Source of the DNA: an uncultured Clostridium sp.
Lineage (GTDB): Bacteria > Bacillota > Clostridia > Oscillospirales > Butyricicoccaceae
NCBI GenBank assembly: GCA_947427035.1
Contig: CANEGK010000012.1
Coordinates: 1-56,494 of the forward strand
Length of the DNA: 56,494 nt
Direction of reading: 5' to 3'
A program made the translations under genes and the position numbers. Below, piece after piece: positions 16,828 through 25,265 of the stretch. Below the pieces are notes generated by a model that worked only from the letters and a program-made list of their open reading frames with translations, did not search any database and was not told the origin of the DNA. Each line of letters opens with the position of its first letter. Within the stretch, counting starts at the first letter, position 1.

Positions 16828-17557
16828 TAAAAATCACCCTTATTGTACTTTTTGTCCGGTTTAAAGAATCCCGGACTGCGTCGACCGCGATTTCGGCCGC
16901 CTTTTCATAGGGGAAGTGAAACTCCCCGGTCGAAATGCAGCAAAAAGCCACGCTGTCAATCTGCGCCTGCTCTGCCCGTTCCAGACACGCGCGGTAGCAG
17001 CGGGCCAGCGCTTCGCAGTCTTCCGGCTGCAAAGGCTCTGTAATCAGCGGCCCCACCGTGTGCAGCACATACCGGCACGGCAGGTTATACCCGGCCGTCA
17101 GCTTTGCCTGCCCCACCGGCTCCGGCCGGCCCTGCTTCCCCATAATGCGGCTGCACTCGTCGCGAAGCTGAAGCCCCGCCGCCGAATGAATCACATTGTC
17201 AATGCAGTTGTGGCAGGGGTGAAAACAGCCCAGCAGCGCAGAGTTGGCCGCGTTGACGATGGCGCCGCAGCGCAGCGTCGTAATATCGCCCTGCCACAGC
17301 GCCAGCCGGGGGTCAGCGGCAATGGCCGGCAGGGTTTGGGCGTCGACCACCCCGCGCTCCTCGCGCTCGGCCGACAAAAGCGCGTCCTGCACGCGCAGGA
17401 AATCCTCGCGCAGCGGCCGCGGTTCGCGAATGTTCATCAGGCTGCGCAGCAGCTGGCGCCGTTCACCGTCTCCAAAGCGCGCCGCCTGCGCCCGGTACCC
17501 CGGCATCTCCTGCAAAAGAAGCTCTATCAGATACTCTACCTGCTCCTGACGGTTCAT
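16742..17557 (-). CDS. Zinc-type macrodomain protein-ADP-ribose hydrolase
   Basis: 271 residues. An N-terminal helical region (1-75) precedes a macrodomain (about 85-260). The macrodomain shows WQGDITTLRCGAIVNAANSA, the ADP-ribose binding motif, and FHPCHNCIDNVIHSAAG, a Cys/His-rich loop typical of the zinc-containing macrodomains paired with SirTM. The later loop CCISTGEFHFPYEKAA holds the phosphate-binding 'GxxxF/YP' element. Such enzymes remove the ADP-ribose that SirTM adds, so the two genes form a writer-eraser pair. GGAGG sits well before the ATG at 17557, and a promoter lies at 17601-17629. Confidence 0.88.
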   Translation of the reverse strand: MNRQEQVEYLIELLLQEMPGYRAQAARFGDGERRQLLRSLMNIREPRPLREDFLRVQDALLSAEREERGVVDAQTLPAIAADPRLALWQGDITTLRCGAIVNAANSALLGCFHPCHNCIDNVIHSAAGLQLRDECSRIMGKQGRPEPVGQAKLTAGYNLPCRYVLHTVGPLITEPLQPEDCEALARCYRACLERAEQAQIDSVAFCCISTGEFHFPYEKAAEIAVDAVRDSLNRTKSTIRVIFNVFQNRDYAAYRRLLGPDRPACQSDTGV

Positions 17558-17600
17558 ACATTTTCCTCCGTTACAGCCTTTGCATTTTTCCCACGCCTTT

Positions 17601-17629
17601 ATGATAAATCCGGCTGCAGCTGCTGTAAA
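17601..17629 (-). promoter_or_regulatory. Promoter of the macrodomain-SirTM pair
   Basis: Minus strand TTTACA (17629-17624), 17-base spacer, TATCAT (17606-17601), about 45 bases ahead of the macrodomain start. It is back-to-back with the rlmB promoter. Confidence 0.6.
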
Positions 17630-17694
17630 GTAGGCACTTTTCGGTAACTGTCCGCCGGCAAAGTGGAAATACTGTACCGCAGCGCGGTTTTGTA

Positions 17695-17723
17695 TTCCAT
17701 CCCGGCGGGAAATGTGGTATACT
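17695..17723 (+). promoter_or_regulatory. Extended -10 promoter of the rlmB group
   Basis: TATACT at 17718-17723 preceded by TGG (extended -10). A weak TTCCAT lies 17 bases upstream. It is 83 bases ahead of the rlmB GTG. Confidence 0.5.
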
Positions 17724-17805
17724 GAATAAATCCCGGCCGGCGCGCCCGACGCGGCGGCCCGAATGGTATCTGGATCCGACTGACGGATCGCAACGGAGTG
17801 ATAAG

Positions 17806-18636
17806 GTGGAACAGAATAAAAAGAACGGCGCCCGTCCGGCCGGGCGCAGCCGCCGTCCGTCGGTTTTCGCCGCCGAAGAGCGGTACGAGCGCGAAGCGTC
17901 GGTGCGCGAGGATTTGCTGGAGGGCAAAAACGCCGTATGGGAAGCGCTGTGCGCCGGCCGGCAGCTGGACAAGCTTTTTTTCGCGGCCGGTTCGGCGCCT
18001 TCCCTGGGGCGCATCATTGACCGCGCCCGCAAACAGGGGGTTCCGACACAGGAATGTGACCGCCGCAAGCTGGACCGCATGAGCGCCACCGGCGCGCACC
18101 AGGGCGTTATCGCCGTGGCATCCGCCGCCCGCTACGCCTCGCTGCGCGATATTCTGGCGCTGGCCCAAAGCAGGGGCGAGCGCCCCCTTGTCGTGCTGTG
18201 CGACGGCATCACCGACCCGCACAACCTGGGGGCCATCATCCGCTCGGCCGAGGTCGCCGGCGCCCACGGCGTCGTCATTCCCCGCCGCCGCAGCGCCGGG
18301 CTCAACGCCGCCTGTGCCAAAGCGGCTGCCGGCGCGCTCGAGCATTTGCCCGTCGCGCGGGTTTCCAACCTGGCCGCCGCGCTGGCCGAGCTGAAAGAAA
18401 ACGGGCTTTTCCTGTTCGCCGCCGACATGGCGGGCGGCAGCATGTACCAGGCCGACTTGACGGGGCCGGCCGCCATCGTCATCGGATCGGAGGGCGAAGG
18501 GCTTTCGCGGCTGGTTCGCGAAAGCTGTGACGCCGTCATCAGCATCCCCCAGCGCGGCCGCATTCCGTCGCTCAACGCGTCCAACGCGGCGGCGGTTCTG
18601 CTGTTTGAAGCGCTGCGCCAGCGCGGGGCAGAATAA
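17806..18636 (+). CDS. rlmB: RlmB/TrmH-family rRNA 2'-O-ribose methyltransferase
   Basis: SPOUT-class SAM-dependent methyltransferase of 276 residues. A basic, disordered extension (1-35) comes first, then the substrate-binding domain (about 40-115; LLEGKNAVWEALCAG). The knotted catalytic domain includes CDGITDPHNLGAIIRSAEVA, IVIGSEGEGLSRLV and IPQRGRIPSLNASNAAAVLL, the three SpoU motifs with the catalytic Asn and Arg region. Members methylate G2251 of 23S rRNA or related sites; the exact nucleotide cannot be read from sequence. The GTG start at 17806 is backed by GGAGTGAT. The next gene starts 30 bases downstream, suggesting co-transcription. Confidence 0.88.
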   Translation: MEQNKKNGARPAGRSRRPSVFAAEERYEREASVREDLLEGKNAVWEALCAGRQLDKLFFAAGSAPSLGRIIDRARKQGVPTQECDRRKLDRMSATGAHQGVIAVASAARYASLRDILALAQSRGERPLVVLCDGITDPHNLGAIIRSAEVAGAHGVVIPRRRSAGLNAACAKAAAGALEHLPVARVSNLAAALAELKENGLFLFAADMAGGSMYQADLTGPAAIVIGSEGEGLSRLVRESCDAVISIPQRGRIPSLNASNAAAVLLFEALRQRGAE

Positions 18637-18666
18637 CATCCGCTCAGAATATTCGGAGGCACACCC

Positions 18667-20823
18667 TTGGACAACTACACCCTGGAAGAAATCATAGCAG
18701 AAGTCAAAAACGAAAAGTTTACCGATCCCCCTGCACAGACCGACGAACCGGAACAGGGGGCGCTTTTGGCGCGTGAAGAGGTATCCGCCCTTCCGCCTGA
18801 CGCGCCGCTTCAGACGGAAGAGGAAGAACAACAGCCGGACGGCGGCCCGACGGTTTCGCCGGCTCCCCGCCACATGCTGGAAGAGGAGCGGCCGCGCCGC
18901 TCCCGCTGGCAAAAGGACGATGCGGGGCCGGACGGCGAGGACGATGGGGAAGAACGCGCCCGGCGCGCCAAAATCGTCGAGTTCCCCGATATGACGCCGG
19001 AGCCGGAAGGACCTGCGCCGGAAAAGCCGCGCCGCCGGCTGTTTGCCCCGTGGCGCACACAGGCGCCCGACGACTGGGAACCGGAAGAGAATGACGAGCC
19101 CCTGCCGCTTGAGGAAGATGACGAGGATGAGCCGCCGGAGCCCGAGCGCCCTTACGACTTCAGCAATCCCGCGATGGACGACGCCGAACAGGGCATTTCT
19201 TACTGCTCGTCCAAAACGGCGTCGCTTTCGGCGCGCATTTTATTCATGTTCCCCCTGCTCATCCTTTCGGTGTACATGACGCTGGCGCCCACGCTGGCGC
19301 TGCCCCTGCCGCCCGGATGTACCTATGCCGATCGTCCCTTTCTTTACCTTCTGGTTTTATGCGCCGCCGAAATCTGCGCCATGCTGCTGGCTTCCGACGT
19401 CACGGGGGCGGGCTTTTACCGGCTGGTTGTGCTGCGCCCGACGCTGGACAGCGCGGTGCTTTTCAGCTGCCTGTGTACGCTGGCGCACGCTGTTTCCATC
19501 ATTGTAAAGCCCGAGTGGGGCGGCTATCTGCCCTACTGCTGCATTTCCGTTCTGACCTGTATGCTGGCGACCATCGCCAAACGCCAGCGGGCCGAGGCGC
19601 TCAAGCGCACTTATAAAATATGTCAACTGGCCACAGCCCCGACCGCAGTCAAACGTCTGCGCGCCGAGGATGGCAAAGGCTTTGTCGCCGTCAAAGCACA
19701 GCAGGGGGCCTACCCCGACGTCGAACGGATCGCGAGCATGAGCCGCACCGAACGCGTTGCGACGCTCTATTCCCCTGTCGCCATCGCCGCCTGTGTGGCG
19801 CTGGCCGCCGTCGCGTCCTTCGGACAGGGGCAGGGCAGCCGCTTTCTGTGGGCCCTGGCCGCACTGGCGTCGGCCTGTGTGCCCTTCCCGCTGCTTTTTG
19901 CGTCGACGTCTCCGGCGCGGCGCGTGGGCAAAAAACTGTTCACTTCGGGCGCAGCGCTGCTCGGCAGCCGGGGCGCCGAAAAGCTGGCCCACTGCCGCTC
20001 CGCCGCGCTGCGCGACGGGGATCTGTTCCCGGCGGGCAGCGTCACCATTACCGGCATCAAGCTGGCGAGCAACCGGAATATGGAAGAAATCATCGGCACG
20101 GCGGCCGCCGTGTTCGCCGCCTGCGGCAGCGGAGTGGGAAAGGCCTTTGACGATTTTGCACGGCAGCAGTACGCTCCGCAGAAAACGGCGAGCGACTTCC
20201 GTTTTTTTGAAACGGGCGGCCTGTCGGCCACCGTCGACGGCCATTATGTCCTGGCGGGCAGCCCCAGCTTTCTTCTTCGCATGGGGGTACGTGTGACGCT
20301 GGGCAGCAAACTGGCCGACGGGCTGTTTCTCGCCATTGACTCGGCGTTTGTCGGCGTCTTCACGGTAAAATACGCCGTGCAGCCGCAGGTTTTTTCCGCT
20401 TTCCGCGTTTTGCAGCGCTGTAAACTGCGGCCACTTCTGGCCACATTGCACTTTGGCCTGACGCAGGCCCTGGTAGAAAAGCGCTTTGAGCTGCGCCGCG
20501 ACTGGGCAGAATACCCCGAACTGGCGCGCCGGGCCGCGCTGGCCGAACCGGAGTGCGGCCGCAGCGAAGAGCCGCTGGCCGTTTTGTCGCGCGATTCGAC
20601 CATGGCCTTTGCCGAAGCGGCGGGCGGGGCGCGCCAGCTGCGCCGCGCCGAACGGGTGGGCATTGTCATCGGCCTGATCAGCGCCGCGCTGGGCATCGGC
20701 CTGATGTATTTTCTGGCCGCGTCCTTCAAGGTATCGAGCGCCACGCCATATAATGTCCTGCTTTTCCTGCTTTTGTGGCAGGTTCCCGCCCTGCTGTGCG
20801 GACTGCTCATTACAAAATTTTAG
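18667..20823 (+). CDS. Membrane protein resembling a catalytically dead P1B-type ATPase
   Basis: 718 residues with no standard family signature. Residues 1-185 are acidic, Pro-rich and probably disordered. Then come eight hydrophobic segments in the 4+2+2 order of a P1B-ATPase: about 190-208, 222-243, 259-279, 285-303 | 367-386, 390-412 | 666-687, 695-718. The stretch after segment six, with CVPFPLLF (Cys404) and KKLFTSGAALLGSRGAEKLA, parallels the CPC motif and the 'GILIKGGEALE' linker. The phosphorylation loop DKTGT is replaced by RDGDLFPAGSVTITGIK (449-465). The N-domain-like block GGLSATVDGHYVLAGSPSF (517-535) is well kept. The TGE loop is gone, HP is replaced by GSGVGKAF, and the GDGxND hinge by LSRDSTMAFAEA. 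I infer a pseudoenzyme, possibly a regulator or scaffold. TTG start at 18667 after GGAGG. Confidence 0.75.
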   Translation: MDNYTLEEIIAEVKNEKFTDPPAQTDEPEQGALLAREEVSALPPDAPLQTEEEEQQPDGGPTVSPAPRHMLEEERPRRSRWQKDDAGPDGEDDGEERARRAKIVEFPDMTPEPEGPAPEKPRRRLFAPWRTQAPDDWEPEENDEPLPLEEDDEDEPPEPERPYDFSNPAMDDAEQGISYCSSKTASLSARILFMFPLLILSVYMTLAPTLALPLPPGCTYADRPFLYLLVLCAAEICAMLLASDVTGAGFYRLVVLRPTLDSAVLFSCLCTLAHAVSIIVKPEWGGYLPYCCISVLTCMLATIAKRQRAEALKRTYKICQLATAPTAVKRLRAEDGKGFVAVKAQQGAYPDVERIASMSRTERVATLYSPVAIAACVALAAVASFGQGQGSRFLWALAALASACVPFPLLFASTSPARRVGKKLFTSGAALLGSRGAEKLAHCRSAALRDGDLFPAGSVTITGIKLASNRNMEEIIGTAAAVFAACGSGVGKAFDDFARQQYAPQKTASDFRFFETGGLSATVDGHYVLAGSPSFLLRMGVRVTLGSKLADGLFLAIDSAFVGVFTVKYAVQPQVFSAFRVLQRCKLRPLLATLHFGLTQALVEKRFELRRDWAEYPELARRAALAEPECGRSEEPLAVLSRDSTMAFAEAAGGARQLRRAERVGIVIGLISAALGIGLMYFLAASFKVSSATPYNVLLFLLLWQVPALLCGLLITKF

Positions 20824-20852
20824 CAGCCTATCAAAAATCCCTAAAGAATAGG

Positions 20853-20881
20853 TTGAACTGCCGGGCGATTTATTATATAAT
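20853..20881 (+). promoter_or_regulatory. Promoter of the EF-G-like gene
   Basis: TTGAAC (20853-20858), 17-base spacer, perfect TATAAT (20876-20881). It leaves a leader of about 130 bases before the ATG at 21017; I see no known riboswitch fold in that leader. Confidence 0.8.
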
Positions 20882-21016
20882 AACGAAGACGTGGTTATTT
20901 TACCGTAATCGCGGTTTTACGCCACAGGAAAACCGGCATAGCGGCGCGGTTTGCCCGCCTACCGGCGCCGGGTATTTCCCTGCGGCGATATTCTACCTTG
21001 AAGGAGAGAGACGTAT

Positions 21017-23095
21017 ATGGCATATCCCATTGACAAAATCCGCAATGTCTGTTTGCTGGGACACGGGGGCGACGGAAAGACCTCGCTGGCTGAAAGCCTG
21101 CTGTTTTTGACCGGGGGCACCGACCGCCTGGGCAAAGTGGCCGACGGCAACACAGTCTGTGATTTCGACCCTGAAGAGGTAAAGCGCCAGATTTCCATTT
21201 CGACGGCCCTGGCTCCGGTCGAATACAAGGGCCATATCGTCAACGTCATCGACACCCCGGGTTATTTTGACTTTGAAGGCGAAGTTTCGCAGGCGCTGCG
21301 CGTTGCCGACTGCGGCATTATTGTTGTGTCCGCCAAAAACGGCTGCGCTGTCGGCACGGAAAAGGCGTGGAAGGCCGTGCAGAAGAAAAAACTGCCCTCG
21401 TTTTTCTACATCTCCAAAGTCGACGAAGAGCACGCCAACTTTGACAAGGCTTATGAAAGCCTGCGCGAAGCCTTCGGCAACGCGGCGACCCCGTTTGTCA
21501 TTCCGTTGTTTGACGACAACGGCAAGGCGCAGGGCGTCATCAACCTGCTGACCGAAAAGGTCTATAAGGCCGAAGGCAACAAGGTTACCGAACACCCGCT
21601 GCCCGACAACAAGAAGGAAAAGGTCGAGCGGCTGCGCGGCGCGCTCATTGAAAGCGTTGCCGAGTCGTCGGAAGAAATGCTCGACAAATATTTTGCCGGC
21701 GAGACCTTCACCGACGAAGAACTGCGCCACGGCCTGCGCCAGGGCGTTTTGAACGGCGACGTCGTCCCCGTTGTCTGCGGCTCGGCTCTGACCGGCTTCG
21801 GCACCATGCAGCTTCTGGAAACCATCATCGGCTTTGCCCCCGCGCCCAACGAGGTCCGCGTGGAAGAGGGCGTCAACGAAGCCGGTGAAGCTGTCGAGGT
21901 CAAGTATGACCCGAACGGCAAAACAATGGCCTTTGTCTTTAAAACCATTGCCGACCAGTACGGCCGCTTCTCCTTCTTCAAGGTCATTTCCGGCAAGGTG
22001 ACGGCCGATATGGTGCTGCAAAACACCCGCAGCGACGCCAGCGAGAAAATGGGCCATATCTATATTGTCAAAGGCAAGAAAAATATTGAAGTCAAGGAAA
22101 TCGGCTGCGGCGATATCGGCGCCGTCTCCAAGCTGACCGACACCCGCACGGGCGATACCCTGTGCGCTTCCGGTGTCGGCATCACGCTCAAGGGCATCGA
22201 CTTTGCCGAGCCGTGCTATAGCCAGGTCCTTTCCCCCAAGGTCAAGGGCGGCGAAGAAAAAATCGCTTCCGGCCTGGCCAAGCTGCGCGACGAAGACCCG
22301 ACCTTTACCGTCGTCAACAACGCCGAAACCAAGCAGATGATCATTTCCGGCGCCGGCGATATCCACATCGACGTGCTCTGCTCCAAGCTCAAGAGCAAGT
22401 TCGGCGTCGAGGTTGAGCTGAGCGATCCGAAGGTCGCCTATCGCGAAACCATCCGCAAAAAGGTTTCCATGATCGAAGGCAACCACAAAAAGCAGTCGGG
22501 CGGCCACGGCCAGTACGGCAACGTCAAAATGGACTTCGAACCCATTGAGGGCGACGGTTTTGTCTTTGAAGAAAAAATCTTCGGCGGCAGTGTGCCGAAA
22601 AACTTCCACCCGGCCGTTGAAAAGGGCATCCGCGAGGCAATGGAGCACGGCGTTCTGGCCGGATACCCGATGGTCGGCCTGAAAGCGACGCTGATGGACG
22701 GCAAATATCACGATGTCGACTCCAATGAGCTTTCCTTTAAAATGGCGGCGCGTCTTGCCTATAAAGCGGGCATTCCGCAGGCCAACCCCGTCATTTTGGA
22801 GCCGGTCTGCTCGATGAAAATCTGCGTACCCGACAGCAATACGGGCGACGTCATGGGCGACATGAACAAGCGCCGCGGCCGCATTCTGGGCATGGAGCCG
22901 CAGGGCGACGGCACCCAGATTGTCGAGGCCGAAGTGCCGCAGAGCGAAATCGCCGACTACGCTATCACGCTGCGCTCGATGACGCAGGGCAGGGGTTCCT
23001 TTACTTCCCGCTTTGAGCGCTACGAGCAGGTTCCCGCCAATGTGCAGGAAAAAGTCATTGCCGAAGCCAAGTTCTCGGGCGACGACGAAGAATAA
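21017..23095 (+). CDS. Elongation factor G paralogue (EF-G2-like translational GTPase)
   Basis: 692 residues with the five EF-G domains: GTPase (1-270), beta-barrel (about 290-375), then domains III-V. It is not the standard EF-G. The P-loop is GHGGDGKT (15-22) rather than AHxDxGKT, the G3 motif is DTPGYFDF instead of DTPGHVDF, and the guanine motif is ISKVDEEH instead of NKxD. Those changes mark the EF-G2/FusA2-like group, whose members bind GTP and may act in translocation under special conditions or in ribosome recycling. Domain IV has GGHGQYGNVKM, close to the loop that enters the decoding site. AAGGAG precedes the ATG. It is monocistronic with its own promoter and terminator. A canonical fusA should exist elsewhere. 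Confidence 0.9.
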   Translation: MAYPIDKIRNVCLLGHGGDGKTSLAESLLFLTGGTDRLGKVADGNTVCDFDPEEVKRQISISTALAPVEYKGHIVNVIDTPGYFDFEGEVSQALRVADCGIIVVSAKNGCAVGTEKAWKAVQKKKLPSFFYISKVDEEHANFDKAYESLREAFGNAATPFVIPLFDDNGKAQGVINLLTEKVYKAEGNKVTEHPLPDNKKEKVERLRGALIESVAESSEEMLDKYFAGETFTDEELRHGLRQGVLNGDVVPVVCGSALTGFGTMQLLETIIGFAPAPNEVRVEEGVNEAGEAVEVKYDPNGKTMAFVFKTIADQYGRFSFFKVISGKVTADMVLQNTRSDASEKMGHIYIVKGKKNIEVKEIGCGDIGAVSKLTDTRTGDTLCASGVGITLKGIDFAEPCYSQVLSPKVKGGEEKIASGLAKLRDEDPTFTVVNNAETKQMIISGAGDIHIDVLCSKLKSKFGVEVELSDPKVAYRETIRKKVSMIEGNHKKQSGGHGQYGNVKMDFEPIEGDGFVFEEKIFGGSVPKNFHPAVEKGIREAMEHGVLAGYPMVGLKATLMDGKYHDVDSNELSFKMAARLAYKAGIPQANPVILEPVCSMKICVPDSNTGDVMGDMNKRRGRILGMEPQGDGTQIVEAEVPQSEIADYAITLRSMTQGRGSFTSRFERYEQVPANVQEKVIAEAKFSGDDEE

Positions 23096-23108
23096 CAAAG
23101 GTACAGAG

Positions 23109-23146
23109 AAAGGCCGCTTCCCGCGCGGGAAGCGGCCTTTATTTTA
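23109..23146 (+). terminator. Terminator of the EF-G-like gene
   Basis: A near-perfect hairpin with arms AAAGGCCGCTTCCCG and CGGGAAGCGGCCTTT, followed by ATTTT, starts 14 bases past the stop codon. Confidence 0.85.
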
Positions 23147-23184
23147 AACGCTTGTCCTTTCGACTGTTTGAAAAGGAGACTTTT

Positions 23185-24024
23185 ATGCGCATTGTCGATA
23201 CGTTTACGCAGGTTACCGACATGGCGGCAGAAATGAACGGCGGTTTTTCGCTGCCTGTCTGGGAAAAGTATGCGCAGGCCATCGCCCCCGGCTTTGCACA
23301 GAAGGTGCTGGACGACGTCTCATCCTATGACTTTGAGCTTCAGGTTTTGCCGGTGCTTCTGTCCGCCCTTTCCCGTCCCGAGCGCCTGGCGCAGGCGCAC
23401 CAATCCTTTCTTCGCGCTGTGCACAGTCTGCCCGAGCGGCTCGCTTCTGTCTTTGGCTGGGACGGCGACTGCACGGTTATTCTGTACTTTGGCCTGTGCA
23501 GCGGCGCAGGCTGGGCCACCGAGCTTCAGGGCCGCCCTGCCGTCCTGCTCGGCCTTGAAAAAATCTGCGAGCTGTCGTGGCACACTCCGGATAAAATGGA
23601 AGATCTGCTGTATCACGAGCTGGGGCATATCTGGCACAGCTCGCTCAGCACTCCGCCCGAACTTTCAGAGGATGAGCCGCGCGCCATGCGCCAGCTGCAC
23701 TCCGAAGGAGTCGCTATGGTTTTTGAGCAGCTTTTATGCGGTGATCCCACGCGTTTTCATCAGGATGAAAACGGCTGGCTCGACTGGTGCCGTGCGCACC
23801 GTGCCGCGCTGCATCGCGAATACCTGCGCCGTGCCGAATGCGGCGAGAGTATTCAGGATTTTTACGGCGACTGGTGCCGCTACCGCGGCCACGCCGACGT
23901 CGGTTATTATCTGGGCTGCGATTTTGTCCGGTGGCTGATGGGCGACGGCCCGCTGCACCGGGCAGCTCGGCTCGACCCGCGCGAACTGCTCGTCCCCTAC
24001 CGCCAATTTGTCAGCAGCCTGTAA
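23185..24024 (+). CDS. Putative zinc metallopeptidase (HExxH), uncharacterised
   Basis: From the ATG at 23185 (AAAAGGAG seven bases upstream) it has 279 residues; an earlier in-frame ATG at 23152 has no ribosome site. Residues 140-152 read LLYHELGHIWHSS, so His144 and His148 could bind zinc with Glu145 as catalytic base. HSEGVAMVFEQLL supplies a Glu (174) about 26 residues on, the spacing expected of a gluzincin third ligand. There is no signal peptide or membrane helix, so it is probably cytoplasmic. The rest of the protein is acidic and Trp/Tyr-rich and does not match a family I recognise with confidence. It resembles predicted Zn-dependent proteases of DUF2268 type only in general layout. 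It stands alone between two terminators. Confidence 0.65.
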   Translation: MRIVDTFTQVTDMAAEMNGGFSLPVWEKYAQAIAPGFAQKVLDDVSSYDFELQVLPVLLSALSRPERLAQAHQSFLRAVHSLPERLASVFGWDGDCTVILYFGLCSGAGWATELQGRPAVLLGLEKICELSWHTPDKMEDLLYHELGHIWHSSLSTPPELSEDEPRAMRQLHSEGVAMVFEQLLCGDPTRFHQDENGWLDWCRAHRAALHREYLRRAECGESIQDFYGDWCRYRGHADVGYYLGCDFVRWLMGDGPLHRAARLDPRELLVPYRQFVSSL

Positions 24025-24027
24025 AAA

Positions 24028-24068
24028 AGCGCCGGCTCATACCTGCTGAGCCGGCGCTCTTCTTTTTA
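24028..24068. terminator. Bidirectional terminator between the peptidase gene and lysC
   Basis: Arms AGCGCCGGCTCA and TGAGCCGGCGCT with a seven-base loop. A T-rich run follows on the plus strand, and a T-run follows on the minus strand (the AAAAAA at 24023-24028). It serves both convergent genes. Confidence 0.85.
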
Positions 24069-25265
24069 AAAAAATACGTCGTGTACGGCGATAAAGGCCC
24101 GCTCGCCGTCCTCCTCCGCCACAATGACGGAAATTTTGATCTCACTCGTTGTGACGCAGCGAATATTGACGCCCGCGCGGTACAGCGCCTCAAACATGCT
24201 GGATGCGACGCCGTAATTGCTGGTCATGCCGGCCCCTACAATTGAAATTTTGCACACCCGTTCGTCGATGGAAAAGCTCTGGTAGCCCAGCTCCTGCTTT
24301 TGTTCCGCCAGCGCCTCCACTGCTCTGTCGAGCGCCATGCGCGGCACCGAAAAGGTGATGTCACAGCGCTGACCGGCCGCAGGCGGCTGCAAAATGATAT
24401 CGACGCTGATTTTCTGTTCGGTGAGCTGTGAAAACAGCCGCCAGATGTTGCCGGGGCGATCCTCCATCCCTTCCAGCGTGATGAGCGCTATATTCTGGTC
24501 GCGCGCCACGCCGCTTACATTTCTCTTTTCCATAACGACCTCCCTGACCCGGGTTCCTACCCCGTTTTTAAAGCTGCTCAACACCTCGAGCTGCACACCG
24601 AAGCGCTTCGCCATTTCGACCGACCGGTTGTGCAGTACCTGCGCACCCTGCGTCGCCAGCTCCAGCATTTCGTCATAGTCGATTTCATAATGCTTGACAG
24701 CGCTTTTGACGACGCGCGGATCAGCGGAATAAACGCCGTCGACGTCGGTATAAATACGACAGACATCCGCCCTGAGGGCGGCGGCCAGCGCCACTGCCGT
24801 GGTGTCCGACCCGCCGCGGCCGATGGTCGTGATGTCGCCCGCCGGGCTGATTCCCTGAAAGCCTGCGACAATGACGACCCGCCCCGCCTCCAGCTCGGTG
24901 CGAATGCGCATCGTATCGACGCTTTCAATGCGCGCCTTGCCGTGCGAAGAATCGGTATGTACTCCCGCCTGCCACCCGCACAGCGAAACGGCAGGCACCC
25001 CCATGCTCGCCAGCATCATAGCCATCAGGGCCATGGATATCTGCTCGCCGGCCGAAAGCAAAACGTCCATTTCACGCTCGCTGGCGCGGCGGCCGATTTC
25101 CCCAGCCTTTTGAATGAGATGATCGGTTGTATCCCCCTGTGCCGATACGACGACGACCATCTGGTTTTCTTTTTTATGATCAGATGCAATAATGCCGGCG
25201 GCATTGCGCAGCTTTTCCGGATCGGCAAGGGACGAACCCCCGAATTTTTCCACAATCAATGCCAT
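24066..25265 (-). CDS. lysC: Aspartate kinase
   Basis: Phosphorylates aspartate, the first step to diaminopimelate, lysine, threonine and methionine. The 399-residue protein has the kinase motif VEKFGGSSLADPEKLRNAA at its start. TTIGRGGSDTTAVALAAAL (about 148-166) and YTDVDGVYSADPRVV (about 180) belong to the same amino-acid kinase domain. Two ACT domains follow (about 255-399; LITLEGMEDRPGNIWRLF and KISIVGAGMTSNYGVA), where lysine and/or threonine would exert feedback. It stands alone; thrC and the ApgM-type gene lie about 8 kb away. The upstream gap (25266-25373) is too short for a lysine riboswitch and I see none. Confidence 0.95.
   Translation of the reverse strand: MALIVEKFGGSSLADPEKLRNAAGIIASDHKKENQMVVVVSAQGDTTDHLIQKAGEIGRRASEREMDVLLSAGEQISMALMAMMLASMGVPAVSLCGWQAGVHTDSSHGKARIESVDTMRIRTELEAGRVVIVAGFQGISPAGDITTIGRGGSDTTAVALAAALRADVCRIYTDVDGVYSADPRVVKSAVKHYEIDYDEMLELATQGAQVLHNRSVEMAKRFGVQLEVLSSFKNGVGTRVREVVMEKRNVSGVARDQNIALITLEGMEDRPGNIWRLFSQLTEQKISVDIILQPPAAGQRCDITFSVPRMALDRAVEALAEQKQELGYQSFSIDERVCKISIVGAGMTSNYGVASSMFEALYRAGVNIRCVTTSEIKISVIVAEEDGERAFIAVHDVFF

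Noticed and set aside
17599..18912. A 437-codon minus-strand frame opposite rlmB and the start of the next gene
   Set aside because: It overlaps a gene with all SpoU motifs and has no ribosome site or family signature.
20993..23098. A 701-codon open frame on the minus strand covering the entire EF-G-like gene
   Set aside because: It is antisense to a clear five-domain GTPase. Its protein is Gly/His/Val-rich with no family motif and no ribosome site, a known side effect of GC-rich third codon positions.
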